Shown: piece after piece, positions 12,397 through 22,868 of the stretch | How the letters are laid out: every line of letters begins with the position of its first letter | How positions within the stretch are numbered: position 1 is the stretch's first letter | DNA from: Lojkania enalia | Lineage: Eukaryota; Ascomycota; Dothideomycetes; Pleosporales | Assembly (NCBI GenBank): GCA_010094045.1 | Contig: ML986596.1 | Coordinates: 401,276 to 465,275 of the forward strand | Reading direction: 5' to 3' | Length of the DNA stretch: 64,000 bases | The notes under the pieces: generated by a model | Database searches by the model: none | Seen by the model: the letters and a program-made list of their open reading frames with translations, nothing else | Told to the model about the DNA's origin: nothing | Made by a program: the position numbers and the translations under genes

Positions 12397-13630
12397 CGTG
12401 AGGCCACGGAAGATGAGGGTGAAGGGAAAGGCCGGAGAATAAATCGCTACGCTACCGCTCTCGCATGGACTATCGGCGGACACGGATATTATAGTCTGGT
12501 TTACAGGTGGCAGATTGGAGTCGATGGCACGTCTAGCGTGGCGGTAGGGCTAGAGGTAAACAAACGAAAGAAATACCGAGGGTGCAAGCAATACAGGAAT
12601 GATGTTGTGGACAAGAAAGCTGCGGAGTTGGTCTAGGGTGTGGGTATTATTGAAAGGCTTCGTGGCTTCCAGGAAGCTGACGACGCGCGGGCCGCAAGGG
12701 AGTGAAGGTGGCACGCGGCGGGCTCCCCTGGGCGAAACGGGTCGCTGTTGGTATGCAGCTCGTCGCGCAGGCTGGCTCTGTCCCGTAGAATAGGAGCGGC
12801 GATCCGAGGGCGACTCCGGAATTTATTGTGAGAGAATGGGCTGTTGCGCGAAGCTTTGTTCCCCGAATTGCGGGAACGGGGAGCGATGCGAGCGATGGCT
12901 TTGGGGTGCACCGGGCGGGCCAACCACATTCTCCCACTGCCCCCGTCCCGAAGGCCTCGACCGCTTCGGACCCGTCGACTTCCAGCGCCAAGGGGCGTCT
13001 CAGGGCGTGCTCCTGTTACCACATTTCTCCAGAGAGCCCGCTGAGGCGTGAGAGACGTGCTTCAACCATGTGTCATCCCAGGTTTTCAGGCCCCGTCCAC
13101 GCCTAGATCAGCGCAGCTTATCCTCGAGCCGCCCCCCCCAGGGTGAAGAGATGCCCAGATGCCTTCACCACCAATCACCACTGCTTGGCTGTCCTGGCTT
13201 CCACTTGCGCATGTCAAACAAGCCTCATCATCATTCAAGCTCCAACTGGTATGATATCCATATTATTCGCGGACCCTCGCATCCTACAGGATCCATCTAT
13301 TCACGGGAGCTATTTCCATATAGCTCCAGCGCGCGAGCTACTGCTGCTACAGCTACCAGCAGACCTAATGCTCCGGTCCAGCACTTAGTCTAGCTGCTTC
13401 GTCGGAGCTCCTCCGCCTCTATTCTACGTCTACTCAGGGACCAAAAAATGCCCATTAGCCTCTTCGCCCAAATGCAGCGAGCAAACGCAAGCACCTACCC
13501 GAACAGGCATTCCCTTGGATTCCCCGTAGAAGACTGCGTGCCACAGTGGCGCAGGACCCTCTTCATGCCATTTTTCGCCCTAAGTAGACTTCAATCACTG
13601 CGTCTGATACATACTCAGTAGGCAAGGGTG
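12397..13630. other. Intergenic region upstream of KEX1
   Basis: About 1.2 kb, rather GC-rich near 12.6-13.1 kb. It holds the KEX1 promoter and the 3' flank of SFM1. Overlapping open frames on both strands near 12.6-13.1 kb have no recognisable domain and look compositional. Confidence 0.45.
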
Positions 13631-14527
13631 TTATAGCAGATCGCCAAGGCCCTTCTCCGAGTCTTTCTTGATGAGATCCACCATACCCTGTTTGGTCTGA
13701 TTAATCCGGTACCCTCACTGAAACAGAGTGCTATCATGCCATTTAGCCACTTACCTCTGGCATAATAGGCTGCCCATCCTTGCCCTGCACATATCGGAAT
13801 GGCATCTGCGTGCTTTCGTTCTTGCTGATCTTTAGCTCTGGGTGATCGATGTACGGGACCTTGTCTACTGCGACTACATTTGGTCAGCACCGGATATGGA
13901 ACTCTCAATTTATGCAGCAATATCCACCATACTCTTATCCTGGACGACCATTCTTGTGACCCGGACTGCAGTGTCGGTCGTCATCTGGAGGGGACCTAAT
14001 CGACGGCCCTGATAACCTTTCTTTCGCAGCTCCGAGGTACGATCTACGATGGGAGCACGTCAGCTGATACCGTGATTGCGTTTGCAGCCCTTCAACAAGG
14101 TAACACAAACCTCTAGGCGGATCGTCCCCTGTATCGAGTCAGAGCCGGTCATAGAGCTTGCTGTTATCAGAGACCATGCAGCCCTGCCAAACCTACCAAG
14201 AATGCCGCCAAACAGGAAAATATCAAACAGACCGCCGTCGTCTGGGCACAAGTCCTCGGATGCCGCTGGATCCAAGAGACAGACTTTATCCTTCTGATCT
14301 GCGTATATTTCCTCCATCCCGCGAGTTTCCACCATCAGGCCCGCCGCATGCTGCAGATTTGCCGGGAGCTTCAATGAGGCGGGGACGGAGGATAGTAGAA
14401 ACTTAGCACCGGTCGCGTGGCATTCTGATGCTATGGTATAGTACTCGAGAGAGGACCACGCTTCGAGCTCTGGATCGAGGTGCTCGACCACGAAGGTCTT
14501 GCCCGACGTTGGATTGGGGTTAGCCAT
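13631..14527 (-). CDS. SFM1: SPOUT-type protein arginine methyltransferase SFM1
   Basis: Matches the small SPOUT-fold methyltransferase family (DUF431) whose yeast member, Sfm1, monomethylates an arginine of ribosomal protein Rps3. Five exons in continuous phase: 14197-14527, 14111-14128, 13933-14043, 13755-13873 and 13631-13687, giving about 211 residues. Visible family blocks are FVVEHLDPELEAWSSLEY near the start, the glycine-rich LFGGILGDDPPRDRTSELR segment assembled over three exons (the SPOUT cofactor-binding knot), and the C-terminal KVPYIDHPELKISKNESTQM and PFRYVQ. Exon 2 is an 18-nt micro-exon encoding the middle of the glycine-rich segment; without it the knot motif would be broken. 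An alternative ATG two codons upstream (14533) is possible. Confidence 0.87.
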
Positions 14528-16102
14528 GACCACGGCGGAAGGCGTGCTGGGCGTGCCGGGCGTGCCTTTTTGCTTCCCTGGTGTGGGCGGTCAGCTGCAG
14601 GTTGCGCGGCGAATTGACCAATCAGATGCCGGGCGGCGCTTTAGGACCGCCGCTGGGGAGGTGGACGTTGGGCCGATGATGGTGTTCGGGCTGCAGGACA
14701 AGGACACATCCAGCGATGGTGCCCCTCGGAGGCGCTGTTCTCGTCCCGGTTTACTATCAAGAGGTCTTGCAGTAGCGAAGGAGTGGGCAAAGCATGTGGC
14801 CTGTACAGACTGCAGCAGGGGTCCGCCGACGACCAATCTAGAAGAGCAGCCCTTTCCCAGCAGGCCGTTTCTGGGTGACAAGCACGGATTCAAGCAGGCG
14901 GAGAGCAGATTTCCGCTGGTTTGCGTCAGTCAATACGAAGGGAGAGTCTATCATAGTACGAGGACGGCCAGGAGCTTGGAGCAACCCGCTCCACATGATA
15001 CGCAATTGGCACAGATAGGAGGGGCTGGGGGGTTCAATGCGAATAGCAGCGGATATGGCGCGGATTGCAGTGGACCTGGCGATCTGAGCCGGACGAAGCC
15101 AATTGCATCCCGCGTGACGTTGTAGGGCATCGAAGCGTGGCCGGGAGAGGCAAAGCCCACGACAATCCGATGCTCCTCCACGCACGCGGTCGCCCCCTGG
15201 TGTATGTGTATGCTTTGCGGCGGCCATGTAGTAGTAGTAGCGGCTCTCTTGGGTATTATTTGAGTCAATTATTAACTGCGCAGAATAAGCATAGGTTGGT
15301 AATGCTGCAATGGGCCCACCTTGGTGCTGTGATACTTATATGGTGCAGCGACCCCGCCTCAGCTTGAGACGTCCCGCTACCACCAACGAACAGTCGCAGA
15401 CGCCGGTCGGGAGAACAACAGCAGACGACGACACCACCACCCGCAGCACGTCCTCGCACACTATATATCGTGTGCGCCTATTCACAGCATATTCGGGTCA
15501 GCCCACCGCCGCCTGATCCTGCGGTCGCCGAAAGGCTGCTGCCCATATAGCAGTCTCAGTGCGTGCAGCAGCGGCCCGAGTAGTCGGATCCTCGGCGGGA
15601 GTGCATCTTATCGCAGCCGTACAATTGCAGTCGGCAAGCCAGGCCCCCGGTCGACGTCTGTTTAAGCTTCATATACCGACCGCCCTCGCTTTCGTCACCG
15701 CAGGGCCACTATAAAAACCGCTGTTGTCCACCGTTGCCAGGCGGCGGCAGCAGCAGCAGCGGCAGCAATAGAAGAACAAGAAGCCCGAGCGCCGACGGAC
15801 GTCCAGTCGCCCGTCAGAACCGCCGTTGGGTGCCCGAGCGACGAGCCTTGGAGACTTTATTCACAACCCCGGACCTTGTCCTACTTGACGCGAGCCAACG
15901 ACAACCAAACTTTTAACCACCGCCGACAGCTCTCCCTAGCGACCGAGCAAAGAGATAAACAACACACACCTCCCCTCGCGCCTCCTAGCTCCGCATCCAC
16001 ACCTTTGGCCCGCCCCGCCCCGCAGCAGAGACACATAACGTCGCACTCACCTTTTCCCACATTCCTGTGCTGCGTAACGCAGTCCTCCCGCAGCCCGCAA
16101 CA
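14528..16102. other. Divergent intergenic region SFM1 / IGO1
   Basis: About 1.6 kb between two divergent genes; it must hold both promoters and a probably long 5' leader for the endosulfine gene. It has a CAG/CGG-rich patch near 15740-15775 and CA-rich leader-like sequence close to the plus-strand start. Long open frames within it (for example 14499-15125, plus) show no known domain. Confidence 0.5.
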
Positions 16103-16711
16103 ATGAATCCCCACCAGCAGAACAAGGTGGACATCAGTGTACGTCATCACCGACAGCCCCCTTGCGCGGCGTGCCTGAAATATCAGAAGGCGCTGTCGCC
16201 AGAGTTTCTCCTCACCCAAACAACAAAGCACCCGTCTCTAACACCATGACGCAGAAACTAACGCCCGATGAGCAACGGCTCTTCCGCCTGTACGGCAAGC
16301 TCCCCAACAAGAAAGATCTACTACAGAACAAGCTCAAAGTAAGCAATCACCCCCTTTTCCTTTTTCTATCCTCACAAAAGTTTTATCTTTTGCCCCACCA
16401 ATCTAACACCCACACCCTAGGAGCGCAAATACTTCGACAGCGGCGACTACGCCCTCTCCAAAGCGGGCAAGGCCTCAGACATCGGCGTCACCTCCATTGG
16501 CCGGGAGCACCCGGTGCCCGAGAACATTCCGCACATCGCCCCGCCCGCCGCCGCCCACAACGGCCAGCAGGTCAGCAACGGCCAGGATAAAGCGCAGGGC
16601 GGCATCAGCCCCGTCAAGGAACATAGCTTCCTGCACCGCGAGACGAGTCTGAATCGCGAGACCAGCGCCGCGGATATTGAGGGCGAGCAGGAGGGCGAGG
16701 ATAAGGCATAG
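16103..16711 (+). CDS. IGO1: Endosulfine-family PP2A inhibitor (IGO1/IGO2-like)
   Basis: Small protein that, once phosphorylated by the Greatwall/Rim15 kinase, inhibits PP2A-B55 and promotes quiescence and mRNA stability. Three exons: 16103-16138, 16255-16338 and 16421-16711, giving about 136 residues. The diagnostic FDSGDYALSKAGKA block lies at residues 45-58, with the phosphorylated serine at about residue 47. It is preceded by the family helix LTPDEQRLFRLYGKLPNKKD and followed by a disordered acidic tail. The start was chosen because the first splice joins KVDIS directly to KLTPDEQ in phase; an ATG just before the second exon lies inside the intron. Length and motif agree well with fungal members. 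Confidence 0.93.
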
Positions 16712-18499
16712 TTTATCTGCCGTTCCGGCGCCGGGTGCTTGGTTTTGCGAGCGTGGATGAGATGGTCTGAGTGGAATATGGGAAAATGGCTTTGCCATCG
16801 TCTGTATGGCCGTCTGGGGATTTGCTCAGGCGATTGGGGTATCCGTGTGGGCAGGGCGTTAAGGGTGATTTGATTTTTTACAACGCCATCTGTTCAACTC
16901 GACGGCCTTGTGGTACAGTCGACTACAACTGGGATTTTCTCTTTTCATTTTCATTTTCTCGGGTTGTCTTTCAGAATATCGTATGCCGAAAGGCCATATC
17001 TCCTATGTTTCATATTTATCGAGAGGACAGGCGGAAGAGGTGGAAAAGTCGCTGCTGAGCTGTGGGGTGGGGTTGGTCGGCTGGTGTGACCCCAGGAGAT
17101 TGCCGGGCTGAGCGAAAGGATGACGACGATGATGAAAGTGCGGTTTGCCCTTCACATGTAGTCTATTTTCTCCATCAGATTGTGGATGAATTGCTCGAGT
17201 CCTCATTGCAACTGCCTCTATTCATGACGACTGCGTTATCGCCGGGTTCGTCATTTCACAACAATGTCTATCCCCGCTCTCAGCGCTAGAGCGGCCCGCG
17301 TTATATACACATTCGTACAATAGGCTTTTGGGATTGCTGCGGAGAATGTGCGAATGGTCCTGCCGTACTGTGTTGGAGAATTGTATGGCAAGTAGGCATA
17401 TTTTTTTTTTTCTTTTTCTTTCAACGTGTGTCTTGTGCTATGGGATACTTGGCTTTTCTCCTCCCACGGCATTATATTTGTGTGTCTATCTACACACCTA
17501 CCTACCTTGTTACCTACATGTACTACACTCACCGATACATAAATATCCATACAAATACGAATATATAATGGCCCACCCGCACGTCCTGCTCACTATTCAT
17601 CTCCCCCTCTGCTCCCGGCTTTCCCATTTCCCTCTTCCTTGGACCCGAGGCTCTACGTCTCGAGTTTGTACTATACGGCAGCGGTATGAACACCATGGCC
17701 TCGCGCATTGGCGGAAAGAGAGGGCCGGGGGGGGGGGGGGTCGGAGTCCAATCCAATCTAACCCTTGAGCTCGACTCAACTCAAGTCTACGCCATTTAAT
17801 ACCATTGAATCGAATCGAAATGGCAAGCAGGCAAGCAAATAGGGATAGGGGTTGCGTTGCTTTGTGCATCTGGGAGGGGTATACAAAAACAGATATCTCT
17901 AGGTAGACCAACACCGCACACACATACATCTATCCGTATTCTCCGTATCTACATATATACTTACACCGCATAGTCCAGCGCTGATGCGTCCTCGAATAAC
18001 AAACTGCATGTTCCTGCGGGCCGCGTGAAAAAAAAAAGAGCCTGTAGGATTCACGAATACCCGTTGCCGCTACAAAGTCCTGAACTTGAGCCCTCGGTCG
18101 GAGGGGCGGGTTTCAACAAATCCCCCCCCCCCCGGAACCATCATAGTACGGAAAATAAATTCGCTACGCTCAACCATCCATCGGCACCGTGCAAAATACT
18201 CAAGACCCGGGCTCCAAACCGAAGCAGAGCCATACGCGTATGTTGCAAGCCCCCAAGCTTAACTCTACTCAACTCTCTAAGAAAAAAAAAAAAAAAGGTT
18301 TGGGTGGCAACACACGCCCTCAAAGTTTCCGGGTATCTATTTATTATCCGAATTCGAACGAACACCCCTCCAAAAAAAAGTAGGAAATCCTATACTTTCT
18401 TCCCCCCCCCTCTTACACTATCGATCAAATCCTTAGTCTCCATCCCCAACAATCCCTTCCTTGTAAACTGAGATGAAGCTAGACTAGTATAGCATTCTC
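16712..18499. other. Intergenic region between convergent IGO1 and ICE2
   Basis: About 1.8 kb between two 3' ends, longer than usual for such a compact block. It contains homopolymer runs (T-rich at about 17400-17422, 14 G at 17727-17740, 12 C at 18122-18133, A-rich at about 18281-18297). No coding exon is recognisable. Confidence 0.5.
17727..17740. repeat. G homopolymer (14 nt)
   Basis: A run of 14 consecutive G on plus. Such runs are prone to sequencing error and length change, so its exact length is uncertain. Confidence 0.9.
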
Positions 18500-19947
18500 T
18501 CAATCTACCTTCCAATGACTCGTCAACTTGCCATCATCCTCCTTGCTGATCTTCAGCTCGATGCTATACACCACCATCACCATGCCCAGATTGACCCACC
18601 GCCACAGATTCCCGCCCGTCTCGCCCCCCTGATTCTTCCACCAGTCGCCCCCGCCCATGCTTCCTCCTGCACCCCCTTCAGCATGCCCGTTCGCCGTGCT
18701 CGAGGCGAAATGCTGCATTAGCAGACTCGTGTAAACAGCGATGATGATCGAGGGACTGAACCATGATAGAAAGCCCATGATCTTGCTCGCACCGTTGTCG
18801 TCGTCGAGCGAGGGTTCTTGGGAGAGGGCACGCGCGCCGGATTCCCGGATTGCGGGGATGATGCGGGCGGAAGCATACATGACGAAGACGCGGTAGGCAA
18901 GCGAGACGATGACGGATGGAGTGATGGTCATGATGGCGCCGACCATGAGGTTGAAGCCTGTGTGGATGATGGCTGGGAGGGAGCCTAGGGCGTGGAGGAG
19001 CGTGGTGTATGATGCCATTATGATGGGTGGGAGGGGAGGGAGAGCGGGTTCGGAGGGGGCTTGAGCCTGAGCGGCGGCCGAGCCGGGGGTGGGCTGGTAG
19101 TCGGTGAAGATTTGGTAGATGCAGAGGGTTACATAGGCGAACTGTACTATGGTTAGAACTACTTGATCGGATATACGAAGAAAGACATACAAGGAGGGAG
19201 GATTCCACCGGGTTGCCTCGCCCGCTAACGATCCCCCAGGCACAGAGAAATATGGCGGTAGTGATGGCTACGCCAATGAGGATGGCGTCTACATTGCTAA
19301 TCTCGGGGAAGGTGGTAATGCGCCATAAGAAGTAGACGGAGCTCGAGATGACGGAGGCCGAGCCGAGGAGGAAGCCAATCTAGATGCCATTAGCCTCGTA
19401 CATATTTACGTCGCCTGAGATTTCCTACCATCCAACTGTCTCCCCGCTCGTTGTTGACATAGTATCTTGTAACCTGGCCACACGCTTGGATGACTAACAA
19501 GCTGCAAAAGCCCTCTGCTACCTGGAATATCGGCGTGCTGTACCTCAGCACCTTGTCCCAGCTTCCTATGAAGGCGCTCTCGAGCAGTCCTTCTCTTCCA
19601 AAGATCCAGTCGTGCACGTTGGCAAAGTCCGCCCGCTTCCCCGAGAATGTACGCTCCACCCATCCGGAGCTGTTATCTGCGTCCACGGAGAACTTGTTCA
19701 AGCTCCATATCAGCAGCGTCGGTATGGTGATCCACTGCGAGAAGGCCACAAACTGCACTAGCGTCCACCGGAATCTTGAAGTGTTGGGCGTCGCGAGGCG
19801 GAGGGCGGAATAGAAGAGGTAGAATATGGTCAGGGAAAGGGAAAAGGCCAGCCCGCAGGTCCGGCCGCCGATGTCGAAGGCGAGCGGGACGGTAAATATT
19901 ATGGCGCCGAGGAAGAGGGTGGACGAAAGGGCTCTGGTGAGCCACAT
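18500..19947 (-). CDS. ICE2: ICE2-family ER membrane protein
   Basis: Polytopic endoplasmic-reticulum protein; yeast Ice2 acts in cortical ER inheritance and in directing neutral lipid to membrane synthesis. At least three exons: the first from 19947 to about 19430 ends at RGDSWM, the second starts with IGFLLGSASVISSSVYFLW near 19380, and the third starts FAYVTLCIYQIFTDYQ and ends at 18500. Many hydrophobic segments are visible (SSTLFLGAIIFTVPLAF, LAFSLSLTIFYLFYSA, WITIPTLLIWSL, then further helices such as VIVSLAYRVFVMYA). The order and spacing match fungal ICE2. A Gly-rich loop precedes the last hydrophobic stretch. Divergent from MYG1. Confidence 0.85.
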
Positions 19948-20982
19948 CAGCGTCCGTCGTCCTCGCCGAGCCCGTGCAGCGACGAGCTCGACCTCTGACG
20001 CGCGCTGCGGCTAGGAATGGGGGAACGACGCGCGTTGGACGCGCAGGATGCGCGGAAGAATACAGTGACAGGCAGTTGAGGCCTGCGGAGGAGGAGGGGG
20101 ACGGGGTGCACGGGGGTGCTCGGCGTGGTGGCAGCTTTTGCTGGACAGCGGTGATGGTGCCGCGACCTCGCTACTGCGCTGGACGGAGGCCTTGGCGGGG
20201 AGCACCGCCTTATCTTCACGTGCAAACGCCGCCTGTGCTCAATACCCAGTGCTCGTATGCAGGACGACGCTGGAAGTAGTAATGGCGCCAAAGGGAAGAG
20301 AGAAGAGACTGACTACTGGCGGGTGTCAGGCCAGTCGGGCGGTGAAGGGTCGCCTGTCGGGACCGTCAGGAGGGGGTTGTAGTCTGCTGCTGCGTCGCCG
20401 TATGTCTGCGCGATCAGGCACAACCAACTTATTGGTCGTCAATGTCGCGTGCAGGAGGAGGTTTGGGGGGGAGATCCCACAGATCCGGACAGGGGTGTGT
20501 GTATGTGTGTGCCCTTCGCGGAGGTTTGGCACAACGGAGATGTGTGACAGGGCCGCCGGACGTTGGTTGTTTGCACCAAAATAAAACCGGACCGTGCAGT
20601 GTGCGGCACGCGGCTTTTACGTGCGAGCCCTTCTTTAGCTGGCAGCTTCACGGGTGGGAAAAGGACAGGTTTCCCCATGGCTCTCGCTCTGGTGCGTTGA
20701 TCTCGTGGGCTGGGCGAATAATTCATTCATGGGGAGCTTACCCAAAATTACGTAGCCCCGCCCAGAAACGGCCCGCTCGATCGAGCCAAGCATCTCACCG
20801 CGACTGTCGATCCCTACTCCCGCCGTCTTTCTCAGTGCCTATTGTAGCTTTGGCACTTTTCGTCGTTTGTCTGCAGGAATTGAATGTTTTGCCTCCGACG
20901 AGCACTTGTGCGCCGCTCCAGAATCCCCAAACTGCACGCATCACTCCCGTTGCCTTGCTTCAGTCAATCCCGCTCCCGCACC
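19948..20982. other. Divergent promoter region ICE2 / MYG1
   Basis: About 1 kb, GC-rich close to ICE2. It holds the promoters of both genes. Overlapping open frames on both strands look compositional and have no domain I recognise. Confidence 0.5.
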
Positions 20983-22115
20983 ATGACGACTGAAAACCCC
21001 GCGAAGAAGCTCAAGCTAGACGGGCCGTTAATTGGGACCCATAGGTATGTATGCAGCGCCTCAATTCCCATCAGATGACGCCCAGCTGACTGACTGGTGC
21101 CCGCCCCAGCGGCCACTTCCACGCCGACGAGGCCCTCGCCGTCTCCATGCTCCGCCTACTCCCGACCTACGCAAACTCCCCCCTCGTCCGTACCCGAGAC
21201 GCCGACCTCCTATCCACCTGCCACACCGTTGTCGACGTTGGCGCCGAATACGATGCCTCCAAGAACCGCTACGACCACCACCAGCGCGAGTTCGCTACAA
21301 CCTTCCCCGGCCACGCCACCAAGCTTTCCTCTGCGGGCCTCGTGTACATGCACTTCGGTAGGGATATCATTCAGACCGTGACTGGGCTACCTGCGGGCGC
21401 AGACCTAGATATCCTCTTCGAAAAGATCTACACCGACTTCATTGAGGCTTTCGACGCCAACGACAACGGCGTCAGCGTCATTGCGCCCAAGGACCTCGAG
21501 GCCGCGGGCCTGACAAAAAAATTCGAGGACCGGGGGTTCAGCATCGCTAGCGTTGTCAATCGATACAACTATTTCCCCAAGGCGCCCTCCGAGGTCGAAC
21601 CAACCAAGGAACAGCAGCAAGCCGATGAAGATGCCCGCTTTGCAAAGGCCTCGCTGTTCGTCGGCGAGCAGTTTGTGCTCGAGCTGACAGACTGCGCGGC
21701 CGCGTGGTTGCCGGCGAGGAACGTGGTTCTGAAGGCGTATAACGAGCGCCTGCAGTATGACCCCAAGGGCCGCATCCTCGTGCTTCCTGAGGGTATGCCC
21801 TGGGCAGACCATCTGTATACTCTCGAGAAAGTAAACCAGATCCCCGAGGGCGTAGCGCCTCAGGTCCTGTATGTATTGTTCCCCGAGACCACGGAGCCGG
21901 ACAGCAAATGGCGCATCCGCGCCGTCAGCAGAGAAAACAGCGGTTTCGAGAACCGCAAGGATCTGCCCGGCCCCTGGAAAGGCGTCCGCGACGACGAGCT
22001 CTCAAAGATCTCTGGTATCCCTGGCGGTGTTTTTGTCCATGCCGCCGGCTTCATCGGTGGAAACAAGACCTTTGACGGCGCGCTTGCGATGGCGAAGGCC
22101 GCGTGCGACTTCTAA
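20983..22115 (+). CDS. MYG1: MYG1 family 3'-5' RNA exonuclease
   Basis: DHH-like metal-dependent nuclease; the animal MYG1 protein processes RNA in nucleolus and mitochondria. Two exons, 20983-21044 and 21110-22115, give about 355 residues. Family motifs: GTHSGHFHADEALA (metal ligands His/Asp, rebuilt across the splice), then TRDADLL, VVDVGAEYD and RYDHHQREF within the first 100 residues. The C-terminal half includes SKWRIRAVS, LPGPWKGVRDDELSKISG and FVHAAGFIGGNKT. The start is the first ATG in phase before the conserved block, followed by a short Lys-rich stretch (PAKKLKLDG) that could act as a nuclear signal. Length is normal. Confidence 0.94.
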
Positions 22116-22868
22116 TCTACCCGCCTGAGTTACCGGGTGCTTGGTATTTGGGGAGGACTTGTGATTTCCGATTTTCATTGGAATACTGGCAAAAGCATGG
22201 TTCGGCGTTCGGGATATGGATATCTGAATATGGAAGACATGATACCATCGAAAAGTCATGGTTAGACCACATATACATACGTAAGCTACGTAGAACCGAC
22301 AATATCATGCATGGTTAGGCGTTCACTTCGCCTCTCTGCCTCTCTGTTTCTGTTCGTTATTGTGGGATGCACTAGGCCTCTATTGCTACTTCTTCGCCTA
22401 CGGCTCTCCCGCTCCTTTTCCGCTTAGTAATGATTTTACCTGATCTCCAACCCCCGTCCGCGGAAAATGGTTTGTGAAGACTTGCGAGCACATTCATTGC
22501 TCCCCGCACAGCCATGGCATTTCCTAGCGATGTTCTGTTGGGGACATGATATGATGGGGTTGGGGGCCGGAGTGATTGGTGGGACGGTGGGACGTCCCGA
22601 GGCTGAAAGGGACAGACTGCACACCTCGCATGTGAAATGCTTTGCTTTTGGGCATCTAGCCTTTTAAAAATTCATTTTCCATTTTAAACATATCAAGTAG
22701 AAGCAAACTCTAGGACGCGCCAAAGCCCGTGAAAACGCACCTAGTTGAACTATAAACGCTTCGTGATATCCATGTTGAATTCCACAGGTCATACATCCGC
22801 TTCTATATGCTCGCCCCAAAAAACCCATGTTCTCCTTCTTTCCGTTTTCGTGACGAGGAGGAGTTAGC
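22116..22868. other. Intergenic region between convergent MYG1 and MES1
   Basis: About 750 bp between two 3' ends. No coding exon or repeat is recognisable. Confidence 0.5.

Noticed and set aside
14499..15125. A 208-codon open frame on plus upstream of SFM1
   Set aside because: Several overlapping frames on both strands in GC-rich DNA, none with a domain; regarded as promoter/leader sequence.
18678..19208. His/Pro/Arg-rich frame opposite phase to ICE2
   Set aside because: Shadow frame of the ICE2 exon; composition reflects codon bias.
20138..20993. Open frames between ICE2 and MYG1 that could extend MYG1 upstream
   Set aside because: Not in phase with the MYG1 start by a convincing splice, and the protein begins at its family-typical position.
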